Of a stretch of DNA of 64,000 nucleotides, positions 26,944-35,073 are shown piece by piece. Location: NCBI RefSeq assembly GCF_014855515.1, contig NZ_JACYFK010000001.1:1-64000 (forward strand), in the 5' to 3' direction. The position numbers and the translations under genes were made by a program. The notes under the pieces are model-generated. The model saw only the letters and a program-made list of their open reading frames with translations, did no database searches and was not told the DNA's origin. This DNA comes from Euzebyella marina. GTDB lineage: Bacteria; Bacteroidota; Bacteroidia; Flavobacteriales; Flavobacteriaceae. The first letter of the stretch is position 1; each line of letters opens with the position of its first letter.

Positions 26944-27348
26944 TTATCTCTTTATATACGGATTAAAACCCTCCGGTAGATGTTCTTGGGTGTCAAAATT
27001 TAAACTTATTTCATCATTCGCGTCGATGTAGTTGAAATCAAAGACATTTGAAGGAAATGCATAGGCATCAAACTTTTTTGGTAAGTACTTTTTAGTATTC
27101 AACTTCAAGGCCTCTTCCTCTTCTATATAAACAACCGATTTCAAATCAACATACATTTTATAAGGATTAAAATCTTCTGGCAAATATTCGGCAGTATCAA
27201 AGCCCAATTCAAAATCGGTATCTTCTTCAATATAATCGACAGAGCTGATTACTAATTCATCTCTCTCACTAACCGGGTTGTTGGCAAATGCTGCACTTAC
27301 CAAACTAATACCCATTAACAGACTTATTTTTAATTTCTTGCTGTTCAT
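26944..27348 (-). CDS. Small secreted protein with three internal repeats
   Basis: The 134-residue protein has a signal peptide (about 1-22, ending AAFAN). The mature part is three copies of a unit of about 32 residues, each YI(E/D)-acidic run, then L-x-F-D-T-x-x-(Y/H)-LP-x-x-F-(N/D)-x-Y. The units start near residues 39, 73 and 107. The middle copy is the most diverged (LKLNTKKYLPKKFDAY). I know similar short acidic repeat proteins in Flavobacteriaceae but no function. The protein is probably periplasmic. It stands alone, convergent with the transporter gene. Confidence 0.75.
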   Translation of the reverse strand: MNSKKLKISLLMGISLVSAAFANNPVSERDELVISSVDYIEEDTDFELGFDTAEYLPEDFNPYKMYVDLKSVVYIEEEEALKLNTKKYLPKKFDAYAFPSNVFDFNYIDANDEISLNFDTQEHLPEGFNPYIKR

Positions 27349-27883
27349 AACATTGTAGGTTTGTTGTATGAGTTTATATAACGCCTCAGTTTCCCTTTAT
27401 TGCACTATCCGTTTTTGGGTAATCCGGCTAGAATCTGCCTAAAAGTGAATTTGTTAAAATAATAGCGTGTATATAGCGAACATCATATTTTGTCCTTGAA
27501 GTTTTTAAGCTTTCCGCATAAATAGTTCTCTATTTTTATTTCACTTTTTTTAAGAATTTTCAACGTTTTTAGAAAACAAGTTATTGTTTAGCAGTCATTT
27601 ATCGATATTTTTAAGTTTTCATCAGGTCCTTAATAAATAAAGCCACCGCTTTGCGATGGCTTTATCCCCGACTAATCCAAATAATTAAAATGATAATTAT
27701 CTATCTACAAGACTCATTTTCAAACAAAATGTTACAAAACTCGTCGCTTAAAACGGAAATAATCTACCTCAAATATCAGAATACTGAAATGTTGAGCTTA
27801 TGATTTAGTTAACAAAGACTTAAATTATTTTTTCGGTTATTTGACGCTACTACTCAATAATATTGACCAAACTCTTTATTTAC
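27349..27883. other. 535-base intergenic region
   Basis: No gene recognised. It separates divergent genes, so promoters for both should lie here, but no clear TTG/TAnnTTTG pair is visible. A terminator-like hairpin AAAGCCA/TGGCTTT at 27639-27663 lies in the middle with no gene before it. It could end a small RNA or be a remnant. Confidence 0.4.
27639..27663. terminator. Isolated terminator-like hairpin
   Basis: A stem of about 10 bp with one C-A mismatch (AAAGCCACCG against CGATGGCTTT) is flanked by A- and T-rich bases. No gene on either strand ends nearby, so its partner transcript is unknown. Confidence 0.5.
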
Positions 27884-30370
27884 ATGCTAAGAAAAAGTAT
27901 CACCGCCTTTCTATTGTTAATTACGGCCCTTTCTGCCGCACCGCTAGAAGCTCAAATTTTTAAGAAGAAGTCAGACAAGTCTGAAAAAAAAGAAGAGGAT
28001 AAAGACGAGAAAATAAAACCTTACGATAAGGTGATTACTAAAGACGCCGTCACCGACCAAGGGCTCTTTAACATACACGTTGTAAAAGACGAACACTTCT
28101 ACGAAATACCCGACTCCCTTTTCAATAAAGAAATGTTGATGGTCAGCCGAATTTCAAAAACAGCAACGGGCATCGGTTTTGGCGGAGGTAAAATAAATAC
28201 GCAGGTCTTAAGGTGGGAGAAAAAGCCTAAAAAAGTACTGTTGCGAGTAGTTAGCCATAATATTTATGCCGCCGACTCATTGCCCATTCATGAGGCAGTG
28301 GTCAATTCTAACTTTGAACCCGTACTATTCGCTTTCGACATTAAGGCAATAAAGAAAGATTCGGCCAACCCTGCTACGGTCATACAGGTCAATGAATTTC
28401 TTGAAAAGGATGTTCCGGCCATTGGAATGCCCGATGGCTACCGAGAAAATTATAAAGTTTCCCGCTTAGATGAACCGAGAAGCTACATTGAAACAATTAA
28501 GAGCTACCCTCTCAACGTTGAGGCCCGTCACGTCAAAACTTATTTGGCAAAAGAGCCGCCCAGCAATGGAAGTTTGGGTTCCATCTCGATCGAGATTAAC
28601 AATTCGATGATTCTTCTACCTGAAAAACCGATGAGAAGAAGGTATTTTGATGAACGTGTAGGTTGGTTCACTAGCGGACAGACCGATTATGGTCTAGACG
28701 TTCAAGAAAGTAAAACCGTAACCTTTTTAGACCGGTGGCGTTTAGAGGTAAAAGAAGAAGACTTGGAAAAATTCAAGCAGGGCGAACTGGTAGAGCCCAA
28801 AAAGCAAATCGTTTACTATGTAGACAGGGCGACGCCAAAAAAATGGGTTCCTTTTATCAAGCAAGGTATTGAAGATTGGCAAAAAGCATTTGAAGAAGCC
28901 GGTTTCAAAAATGCGATTATTGCCAAAGACCCTCCATCTACCGAAGAGGATCCCGAATGGTCTCCAGAAGATGTAAGATATTCCGTGGTGCGCTATCTGG
29001 CATCACCGATTCCAAATGCCAACGGCCCACACGTAAGTGACCCGCGCAGTGGCGAAATTTTGGAGTCGGACATTAATTGGTACCATAATGTAATGACCCT
29101 GCTTCGTAATTGGTACTTCGTGCAAACTGCGGCCATAAATGATAATGCGAGAAGTGTCGCCTTTAAAGATGAAATCATGGGTCGGTTGATACGATTTGTA
29201 TCGGCTCATGAAGTGGGTCACACCTTAGGTCTGCCCCATAACATGGGTAGTAGTGTTGCCTACCCGGTAGACTCACTTCGCTCCCCTTCTTTTACAAAAA
29301 AATATGGAACGGCTCCTTCTATTATGGATTATGCCCGTTTCAATTACATAGCGCAGCCAGAAGATGGCGATGTTGCCCTCATGCCCGATATTGGTATTTA
29401 TGACAAATATGCCATTAAATGGGGCTATAGGCCGATTCTTGACAAAACGAAAGAAGAAGAAAATAAAATTTTGGATCAATGGATATTAGCGCATGCCGGC
29501 GACCCTCTTTATCGGTTCGGACATCAACAAGTGGGCGATATCGTTGACCCTAGCTCACAAACTGAAGACTTGGGTGATGATGCCATTAAGGCTAGCGCCT
29601 ACGGAATTGAAAATTTGAAAAGAATTGTTCCTAATCTTATCACATGGACAAAAGAAGAAGGTAAAACCTATGAAGACCTTGACAAACTTTACGGCCAAGT
29701 AATTGCCCAATTCAATCGATACATGGGTCATGTATCCAACAATATTGGCGGGGTCTATGAACACCACAAAACATATGATCAAGACGGAGCGGTCTACACG
29801 CCCGTCAGTAAAGAACACCAAGCCAATTGTATTGCTTTTCTCAATAAAGAACTTTTCAAAACCCCAACGTGGCTACTCGACCAAAACATTTTTAACAAAG
29901 TACAATATTCGGGCTATTTAAACGACGTTCGTACGATGCAAGTGCGCACCTTGAATACCATTCTTAGTTTGGGTAAAATACAAAGGATAATAGAAAATGA
30001 AACGGCAAATGGTGCCGAGGCCTATGACCTTATAACCCTAATGAGCGATTTACGATCCAGTATTTGGTCAGAATTAAGAAATGGAAAGACTATTGATACA
30101 TATAGACGAAATTTACAAAAGGCCTATGTTGATAGGCTAGCCTATTTAATGACTGCTGAAAACCAGGGCAAGCAACCTGATTTCGGAGGATATCAAAAAT
30201 CTACCATTGTCAACACCAGTCAGTCTGATATTCGTTCCATCGCCAGGGCCGAACTGGCCTATCTGCAACGAATGGCCAAAAGTGCTATCAACAGAACGGG
30301 CGATAGTATGAGCAAATATCATTTACAAGATGTTGAGCGAAGAATAGATTTGATTCTGAACCCCGAATAG
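27884..30370 (+). CDS. Zinc-dependent metalloprotease (DUF5117/DUF5118 type)
   Basis: I use the ATG at 27884, since the TTG at 27863 only adds seven residues before a normal signal peptide (about 1-25, ending PLEAQ). The 828-residue exported protein has a short Lys/Glu-rich linker, the large DUF5118/DUF5117 N-terminal region, and a metzincin-type site HEVGHTLGLPH (H442, E443, H446, H452) followed by a Met-turn candidate (SIMDYARFNY). It should act as a peptidase in the periplasm or outside. A strong terminator follows. Substrate and partner are not indicated by neighbours. Confidence 0.92.
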   Translation: MLRKSITAFLLLITALSAAPLEAQIFKKKSDKSEKKEEDKDEKIKPYDKVITKDAVTDQGLFNIHVVKDEHFYEIPDSLFNKEMLMVSRISKTATGIGFGGGKINTQVLRWEKKPKKVLLRVVSHNIYAADSLPIHEAVVNSNFEPVLFAFDIKAIKKDSANPATVIQVNEFLEKDVPAIGMPDGYRENYKVSRLDEPRSYIETIKSYPLNVEARHVKTYLAKEPPSNGSLGSISIEINNSMILLPEKPMRRRYFDERVGWFTSGQTDYGLDVQESKTVTFLDRWRLEVKEEDLEKFKQGELVEPKKQIVYYVDRATPKKWVPFIKQGIEDWQKAFEEAGFKNAIIAKDPPSTEEDPEWSPEDVRYSVVRYLASPIPNANGPHVSDPRSGEILESDINWYHNVMTLLRNWYFVQTAAINDNARSVAFKDEIMGRLIRFVSAHEVGHTLGLPHNMGSSVAYPVDSLRSPSFTKKYGTAPSIMDYARFNYIAQPEDGDVALMPDIGIYDKYAIKWGYRPILDKTKEEENKILDQWILAHAGDPLYRFGHQQVGDIVDPSSQTEDLGDDAIKASAYGIENLKRIVPNLITWTKEEGKTYEDLDKLYGQVIAQFNRYMGHVSNNIGGVYEHHKTYDQDGAVYTPVSKEHQANCIAFLNKELFKTPTWLLDQNIFNKVQYSGYLNDVRTMQVRTLNTILSLGKIQRIIENETANGAEAYDLITLMSDLRSSIWSELRNGKTIDTYRRNLQKAYVDRLAYLMTAENQGKQPDFGGYQKSTIVNTSQSDIRSIARAELAYLQRMAKSAINRTGDSMSKYHLQDVERRIDLILNPE

Positions 30371-30395
30371 ATTCTTTACTAAATTGATTAAAAAC

Positions 30396-30432
30396 AAAGC
30401 TACCTGTGAACAAACTTCACAGGTAGCTTTTT
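30396..30432 (+). terminator. Intrinsic terminator of the metalloprotease gene
   Basis: A perfect 14-bp stem (AAAGCTACCTGTGA with TCACAGGTAGCTTT), a 7-base loop and a short T-run, 26 bases after the stop codon. Confidence 0.9.
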
Positions 30433-30620
30433 CAATTATACCACAAACAACCCTACTTAAAATTGTAAAATATCGATGAAATACCTATCTCATCGATGTA
30501 GGAAATACCCTAACCACATTTTCAAGGTATTTGACAACACAAACCACCCCCTACGCAACAACTCAAATTTTTGCGCTCTTGTTTTGCCTAATTTAGTACC
30601 AGAATTAAAAAACACATCCC

Positions 30621-30776
30621 ATGTCTGAAAGATTAAAAAGTTCCCTGTACTTAGCCGCCTTTATCTTAGCATCTATAATTTATTATAACGAAACCAATGC
30701 CGAACAGGCACCTGAAGCTACCCAAATGGCTTCAGCCGATATAGAACAAGTCTCAAATGCCGAAGTGGTAGATTAA
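30621..30776 (+). CDS. Small exported or membrane-anchored peptide
   Basis: A 51-residue frame with its own leader and a strong terminator directly behind it. A basic start (MSERLK) is followed by a hydrophobic stretch (SSLYLAAFILASIIYY), which is either a signal peptide or one membrane helix. The tail is small, acidic and Ala-rich (about residues 27-51). I recognise no family. The frame lies in an otherwise empty 570-base spacer, and the isolated gene-terminator unit supports that it is real. Confidence 0.6.
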   Translation: MSERLKSSLYLAAFILASIIYYNETNAEQAPEATQMASADIEQVSNAEVVD

Positions 30777-30806
30777 GACATATAGCAAGAACGACCTACT
30801 TATTCA

Positions 30807-30834
30807 AGGGTGTGATTTTCACACCCTTTTTTTG
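30807..30834 (+). terminator. Intrinsic terminator of the small peptide gene
   Basis: A perfect 9-bp stem AGGGTGTGA/TCACACCCT with a 3-base loop and seven following T, 30 bases after the stop codon at 30776. Confidence 0.9.
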
Positions 30835-30942
30835 TACCCAAAATTTCTTAAAGCCTGTTAAACAAGTAATAAAAAGAGTTGAATGATTAAACCTACGGAG
30901 TTTTGCAATGTCTTATCATCGTTAACTTTAAAAATTAGACTA

Positions 30943-31392
30943 ATGAAAAGAGCAATTTTAATTGTAATGTGCTTCATGGGCTTGAGCGCTATAGCTCAAA
31001 GAGGCGAAAACTCACATCGAGATACTTTCAAAGACCTTACCCCAGAACAGATGGCGACCCTTCAAACCAAAAGAATGACCTTGGCGCTTGATTTGGATGA
31101 AAAACAACAGTCCAAAATAAAAGCTATCAACTTGGAACAGGCCCAATCAAGAAAGGCTAAGATGGAAGAACGCAAAGCGGCCAGAGAATCAGGCGAATCT
31201 AAAAAACCCACTGCAGAAGAAAGATACGCCATGCAAAACGAACGTCTTGATAAGATGATTGCCCATAAGGCAGAGATGAAAAATATTCTTTCTGCTGAGC
31301 AATACCAAAGGTGGGAAAAAATGATGCAACATAAAGGCAAAAGAATGAAGAAGCGAATAGGAGACCGAAAAGAACGCCATTCTAAAAGATAG
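30943..31392 (+). CDS. Periplasmic Spy-like protein (DUF4890 type)
   Basis: I take the ATG at 30943 (149 residues), where a signal peptide begins (MKRAILIVMC to IAQ). The upstream 20 codons lack any sign of coding. The mature protein is strongly charged and almost all helical, with LTPEQMATLQTKRMTLALDLDEKQQSKI in the first helix pair and a second similar unit ending MKNILSAEQYQRWEKMM. These are LTxxQ-like units as in Spy/CpxP proteins. It ends in a very basic tail. The likely role is a periplasmic chaperone or metal/stress binding protein. A terminator follows. Confidence 0.8.
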   Translation: MKRAILIVMCFMGLSAIAQRGENSHRDTFKDLTPEQMATLQTKRMTLALDLDEKQQSKIKAINLEQAQSRKAKMEERKAARESGESKKPTAEERYAMQNERLDKMIAHKAEMKNILSAEQYQRWEKMMQHKGKRMKKRIGDRKERHSKR

Positions 31393-31407
31393 ACCACATT
31401 ATCAACT

Positions 31408-31431
31408 ACCGCCGACTTAGGCGGTTTTTTT
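31408..31431 (+). terminator. Intrinsic terminator
   Basis: A 6-bp GC-rich stem ACCGCC/GGCGGT with a 6-base loop and a T-run, 15 bases after the DUF4890 gene. Confidence 0.8.
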
Positions 31432-31567
31432 ATATCCGGTTACTAAGCCGAGTTAGTTTCAGTACTATTTCTATAAAATGCATACCGTTCAGCTAAAACA
31501 ATTAATTAAAAGTTGTCAAAATCAATTGAACTCTTAATTTTAGTGTGCACTGGAGAAATAACGGCTA

Positions 31568-32188
31568 ATGCAAAAAAGAGCAGATATTTTAGGATTGCTT
31601 CTGGGGTGGTTTGCCATAATTGCGCAATTCCTTTTAATGATACAGAACAGGCAAGCCGAGGTTTTAGAGTCTATCATTCGATTTTTCAGTTATTTTACCA
31701 TACTTACAAATTTACTGGCAACCATCTTCTTCACTGTAAGATTGACCGGTTTTAAGAAGAAACCTTTCCTTTTTTTATGGTCACCAGGCGCTTTGACAGC
31801 CATTACATCATTTATTTTAATTGTAGGTCTGGTGTATCAAACGGTATTGCGTTCCATTTGGGAACCGACCGGGTTGCAACAATTGGTCGATGAGCTTTTA
31901 CACACCATCAATCCTTTATTTGTCTTGGTCTACTGGATTCTCTTTGTAGAGAAAAAAGATTTGGTGATCAAAGCGCTTCTGTCTTGGCTCTGGTATCCTA
32001 TCATATTTCTTGTTTATACCCTAATACGCGGTCGTTTTACCAATTTTTACCCTTACCCGTTTCTAAATGTTGATAATTTGGGCTATACCAGAGTTCTTCT
32101 GAATGTGACCATAATTGTAGCGGTCACTTTAACTATTTTTGCACTACTCTTGAATGTTGGTAGGTGGCTACTTCAAAAAAGAGATTAA
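31568..32188 (+). CDS. Pr6Pr family membrane protein
   Basis: The 206-residue protein has six predicted membrane helices. It fits the Pr6Pr family by length, by the early FFSYFTILTNLLATIFF motif, and by the later HTINPLFVLVYWILF and YTLIRGRFTNFYPYPFLNV motifs. The function of the family is unknown; it is distantly related to the FAR-17a/AIG1 membrane proteins. The next gene (META lipoprotein) starts 9 bases later, so they are probably one transcript. Confidence 0.88.
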   Translation: MQKRADILGLLLGWFAIIAQFLLMIQNRQAEVLESIIRFFSYFTILTNLLATIFFTVRLTGFKKKPFLFLWSPGALTAITSFILIVGLVYQTVLRSIWEPTGLQQLVDELLHTINPLFVLVYWILFVEKKDLVIKALLSWLWYPIIFLVYTLIRGRFTNFYPYPFLNVDNLGYTRVLLNVTIIVAVTLTIFALLLNVGRWLLQKRD

Positions 32189-32197
32189 AAAAAATAT

Positions 32198-32626
32198 ATG
32201 AAATCACTATATCGATTATTGATTGCTTGTTCTATGATTATGGTAAGTTCCTGCGGGCCGCAAAAGCAAATAGCGTCTGAACAGTTGTACGCTTCGGCCT
32301 GGGAATTGGAATATATAACAGGACCTAGAATTGCATTTGAAGGGCTTTATCCTGATAAGAAACCGCAAATAACTTTCGATAAGGAAGAAGGAAAAGCAAG
32401 TGGAACCAACAGTTGCAATGGCTATTCAGCAGATTTCAGCATAGATGGTAAATCTTTGAAATTTGGAGCGCCTGGCCCAACAACCATGATGTACTGTGGC
32501 GAAGGGGAAAAAGTCTTCTTAAATACTATAAAGCAGATTGATTCATACCGTTTTACAGAAGAAGGTAAATTAGAATTGATCCAAGGCGACATCGCCATGA
32601 TGCGTTTTAAAAAAGCTAGCAAATAA
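32198..32626 (+). CDS. META (HslJ-like) domain lipoprotein
   Basis: The 142-residue protein has a lipobox Cys at 19 (VSSC) and one META domain. The domain opens WELEYITG and contains GTNSCNGYSADFSIDG and GPTTMMYC, where the two Cys are at conserved places, and it ends MMRFKK. META proteins such as HslJ are outer-membrane or periplasmic stress proteins, sometimes linked to heat or antibiotic tolerance. It directly follows the Pr6Pr gene (9 bases). No enzymatic function is expected. Confidence 0.88.
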   Translation: MKSLYRLLIACSMIMVSSCGPQKQIASEQLYASAWELEYITGPRIAFEGLYPDKKPQITFDKEEGKASGTNSCNGYSADFSIDGKSLKFGAPGPTTMMYCGEGEKVFLNTIKQIDSYRFTEEGKLELIQGDIAMMRFKKASK

Positions 32627-32656
32627 TACTCTTACCGTCGAACTTGAATATTGTTG

Positions 32657-33043
32657 ATGCTCTCAAGGTTAAGAAATAATGGTTTAGTTAAGTTCTTGTG
32701 GGCCATCATGGGCCTATACCTTCTTAACATTAGTATTGATGCGGCAGACCCGCATCCAAATCATATTCCTGAAAACCTTTCCATCAATGACCAAGAAAGT
32801 ATTGTCGAGATTGTAGTCGAACAATTATTGGGTTTCGAGAATGCCTTTGAAGAATATGATGATAACGACAGTGACGACCATAATTCAGAGTCGAATGCGC
32901 AGCTGAAGGTCAAGTTTTTCGTTCAATCTACCTCCAAGACCTTGCTTCATATTTCACTTAGGCATAAAATCATTCTCAAATCGACTAAAAAACTTTTTCC
33001 GCAAGATTTTTTCAAAGTAGAATCCCCTCCGCCCGAAGTTTAA
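32657..33043 (+). CDS. Hypothetical exported protein next to HAEPLYID gene
   Basis: I take the ATG at 32657 (128 residues); TTG codons at 32651 and 32654 are possible but less likely. A basic start and a hydrophobic stretch (FLWAIMGLYLLNISIDA) look like a signal peptide or one membrane anchor. The middle is acidic (EEYDDNDSDDHNSES), and the C-terminal part is basic, ending PPPEV. I do not recognise a domain. Its gene lies 75 bases before a HAEPLYID protein gene and 30 bases after the META gene. A link to its downstream neighbour is likely from position. Confidence 0.65.
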   Translation: MLSRLRNNGLVKFLWAIMGLYLLNISIDAADPHPNHIPENLSINDQESIVEIVVEQLLGFENAFEEYDDNDSDDHNSESNAQLKVKFFVQSTSKTLLHISLRHKIILKSTKKLFPQDFFKVESPPPEV

Positions 33044-33118
33044 TCTTTTCTAGGCCCTATTAAACGCCTGTTCGTACCGAATGGGCCAACATACTATTTT
33101 TTACTTAAAAGATTAAAC

Positions 33119-33973
33119 ATGAATATTAAACTAATATTGATGGCGACTTTATTGCTGCCATTGAGCTATACTATACATGCCCAAATTGAAAATTCTACGA
33201 AAGACAGCTTATATATAAATGAAATTGAATCGGCAAAAAATCCACCTGCGAAGGTGTTGCATGCCGAACCTCTTTACATCGATTTAATAAGGGATTTAGG
33301 GGCAAGGAAGGGAGAGAAAGAATGGAATATTGGTCTCGGCCTTACCGACAACCTTAAATTTGATTCTTATGAGGCTCTTGTAGAATATGAATGGGCACCT
33401 ATTGACCGACTTGGTCTAGAGGTTGAGTTACCCTTCACTTTTTATTCGAGATTGAACGGAACCGAACGATTAGAAGTACCTGCCAACAGATTGAACAGTC
33501 TAAAGGTGGCAGCCCAATGGACTTTTCTTGTCAACGAAGCAAAAGCCCTATCAATGGCCATAGGCTACATCAATGAATTTGAACTCTCCGATTTTGAAAA
33601 TTTTGGAAATCCATTAATAAACGCCAATGTTTATAATCCGTTCTTGGTTATGGCTAAACGTTGGGGCTCCAATTTTCATTCATTGGTCTATACCGGCCCG
33701 AAATTAGAGCACTCCCTTAGTTCAGGTATCGTACACACTACCTTTGAAGTGAACACCAATGTGCATTACATGATCAGTGGAACTAGAAATTTTATTGGTA
33801 TCGAATTTAACAAAAGCTTTGACGAGAAAGATTTTGATATGACCATGAGACCACAAATGCGCGTGGGCATTGCCGACCACCTAATGGTCGGTATTGTTGT
33901 TGGCGTACCGGTAAGCCGCGAAAATGAACGTTTTAGTTCTTTTCTTAGATTAATTTGGGAACCAGGCCATTAA
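33119..33973 (+). CDS. HAEPLYID family outer-membrane-like protein
   Basis: The 284-residue protein has a signal peptide (about 1-21, ending IHAQ). The eponymous motif HAEPLYIDLIRDLGARKGE is at about residues 48-66. The rest alternates aromatic and polar strands (WNIGLGLTDNLKF, YEALVEYEWAPI, VAAQWTFLVNE) and ends in a C-terminal strand, as in a small outer-membrane beta barrel. The function is unknown. It follows an exported hypothetical gene after 75 bases and is ended by a terminator. The family name is recalled from its motif. Confidence 0.85.
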   Translation: MNIKLILMATLLLPLSYTIHAQIENSTKDSLYINEIESAKNPPAKVLHAEPLYIDLIRDLGARKGEKEWNIGLGLTDNLKFDSYEALVEYEWAPIDRLGLEVELPFTFYSRLNGTERLEVPANRLNSLKVAAQWTFLVNEAKALSMAIGYINEFELSDFENFGNPLINANVYNPFLVMAKRWGSNFHSLVYTGPKLEHSLSSGIVHTTFEVNTNVHYMISGTRNFIGIEFNKSFDEKDFDMTMRPQMRVGIADHLMVGIVVGVPVSRENERFSSFLRLIWEPGH

Positions 33974-33978
33974 TACAA

Positions 33979-34012
33979 AAACCGGCTGCCAACTTTTGGC
34001 AGTCGGTTTTTC
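33979..34012 (+). terminator. Intrinsic terminator
   Basis: A stem of about 12 bp with one mismatch (AACCGGCTGCCA against TGGCAGTCGGTT), a small loop and a T-run just after the HAEPLYID gene. Confidence 0.85.
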
Positions 34013-34107
34013 TTTTGAAAAACTTCAGATAGACTTTGAAAAATATAATTTACCTTGAGCCTAGGTTATGTGAGTCTTCAGAAAATAAGCCATTTTAAAT
34101 TGATTAC

Positions 34108-34602
34108 ATGCAGATAAGAGATGCCCAAGAGAAAGATATACGGTCAATTCTTGAAATTATAAATTTTGAGATTTTGAATACTACGGCACTTTACCATTAT
34201 GAACCTAGAACTTTGAATCAACAATTAGAATGGTTCAAGGATAAAAAGAAATCAAACTTTCCTGTACTAGTTGCCGAAGACGAAAGTGGTATCATCGGTT
34301 TTGGCTCTTATGGCACCTTCAGGCCCTGGGCGGCCTATCAATTTAGCGTAGAACATTCTATTTATGTACACAAAGATTCTCAAGGCAAAGGGGTCGGTAA
34401 GGTTTTAATGTCTGAATTGATTAAGAGAGCCAAACAAGAAGGATACCATACAATGCTGGCAGGAGTTGACGCCTCTAATGAAGCCAGCGTGGCTTTTCAC
34501 AAAAAGTTTGGTTTTAAAGAAGTCGGCATTTTCAAGCAGGTCGGGTATAAATTTGATAAATGGCTCGACCTCAATTTTTTACAGCTACTTCTCAAAGAGT
34601 GA
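34108..34602 (+). CDS. GNAT N-acetyltransferase (phosphinothricin/methionine-sulfone type)
   Basis: The 164-residue protein is a single GNAT domain. The acetyl-CoA loop is SQGKGVGK (about 91-98), preceded by the strand VEHSIYVHKD. The family features of Pat/MnaT enzymes (IRDAQEKDIRSILEIIN at the start, FGSYGTFRPWAAYQFSVEHS, and VDASNEASVAFHKKFGFKEVG) are all there. Such enzymes acetylate the amino group of methionine sulfone, sulfoximine or phosphinothricin-like compounds. It precedes the arsenic operon; in other bacteria such acetyltransferases (ArsN1-like) are also linked to organoarsenicals, but that is only suggested here. Confidence 0.85.
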   Translation: MQIRDAQEKDIRSILEIINFEILNTTALYHYEPRTLNQQLEWFKDKKKSNFPVLVAEDESGIIGFGSYGTFRPWAAYQFSVEHSIYVHKDSQGKGVGKVLMSELIKRAKQEGYHTMLAGVDASNEASVAFHKKFGFKEVGIFKQVGYKFDKWLDLNFLQLLLKE

Positions 34603-34663
34603 AATCAAAGCACAAAGGTTTTAAAATAAATTTTCTAAAATAATTTTCTTTCCATTTCATTTA

Positions 34664-34679
34664 ATCGTAATATTGCAAT
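34664..34679. promoter_or_regulatory. ArsR operator 1
   Basis: A 16-base imperfect palindrome ATCGTAATATTGCAAT lies 14 bases before the arsR ATG. An almost identical copy is found between arsR and the next gene. Position and symmetry fit an operator for the ArsR repressor, which would release it on binding arsenite. Confidence 0.7.
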
Positions 34680-34693
34680 ATACAAATTAAATA

Positions 34694-35026
34694 ATGGGAC
34701 TAGCTAAAACAGAAATATTCACTGACGAACAAAATCAAATAGCCTTATTCGCCAAAGTATTTGGGCATCCTGCTCGTGTTGCCATATTGCAACAACTTTT
34801 TAAACTGGACACCTGCATTTGTGGTGACCTAGTAGAAGAAATTGGCTTGGCTCAACCCACGATTTCCCAACATTTGAAAGAACTTAAAAATTTAGGTTTG
34901 ATCAAGGGTAATGTTGAAGGTACAAGCGTGTGCTATTGTATCGACAAACAAAACTGGTCTGAAATGAAGAACACAATGTTACAATTTTTGAATCAAGATA
35001 TAACCTTACAATCAGACTGCTGTTAA
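34694..35026 (+). CDS. arsR: ArsR-family arsenic-responsive repressor
   Basis: The 110-residue winged-helix repressor has the recognition helix in LAQPTISQHLKELKNLGLI. Possible arsenite-binding Cys pairs are C41/C43 (TCICGDLV, the place of the classical ELCVCDL motif), a second CYC pair in the wing, and the terminal C109-C110. It should bind the two operators around it and control the operon. It is the first gene of a four-gene cluster: arsR, DUF6428, arsenate-reductase-like phosphatase and ACR3 pump. Confidence 0.9.
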   Translation: MGLAKTEIFTDEQNQIALFAKVFGHPARVAILQQLFKLDTCICGDLVEEIGLAQPTISQHLKELKNLGLIKGNVEGTSVCYCIDKQNWSEMKNTMLQFLNQDITLQSDCC

Positions 35027-35044
35027 AAAAATTTGAATCATTTA

Positions 35045-35060
35045 ATCGTAAAATCGCAAT
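35045..35060. promoter_or_regulatory. ArsR operator 2
   Basis: ATCGTAAAATCGCAAT, 13 bases before the DUF6428 gene. It differs from operator 1 in two positions, and the flanks (CATTTA before, ATA/ATAAA-rich after) are also alike. The copy between the first and second gene suggests a second ArsR-controlled start. Confidence 0.65.
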
Positions 35061-35073
35061 AAACAAATAAAAT

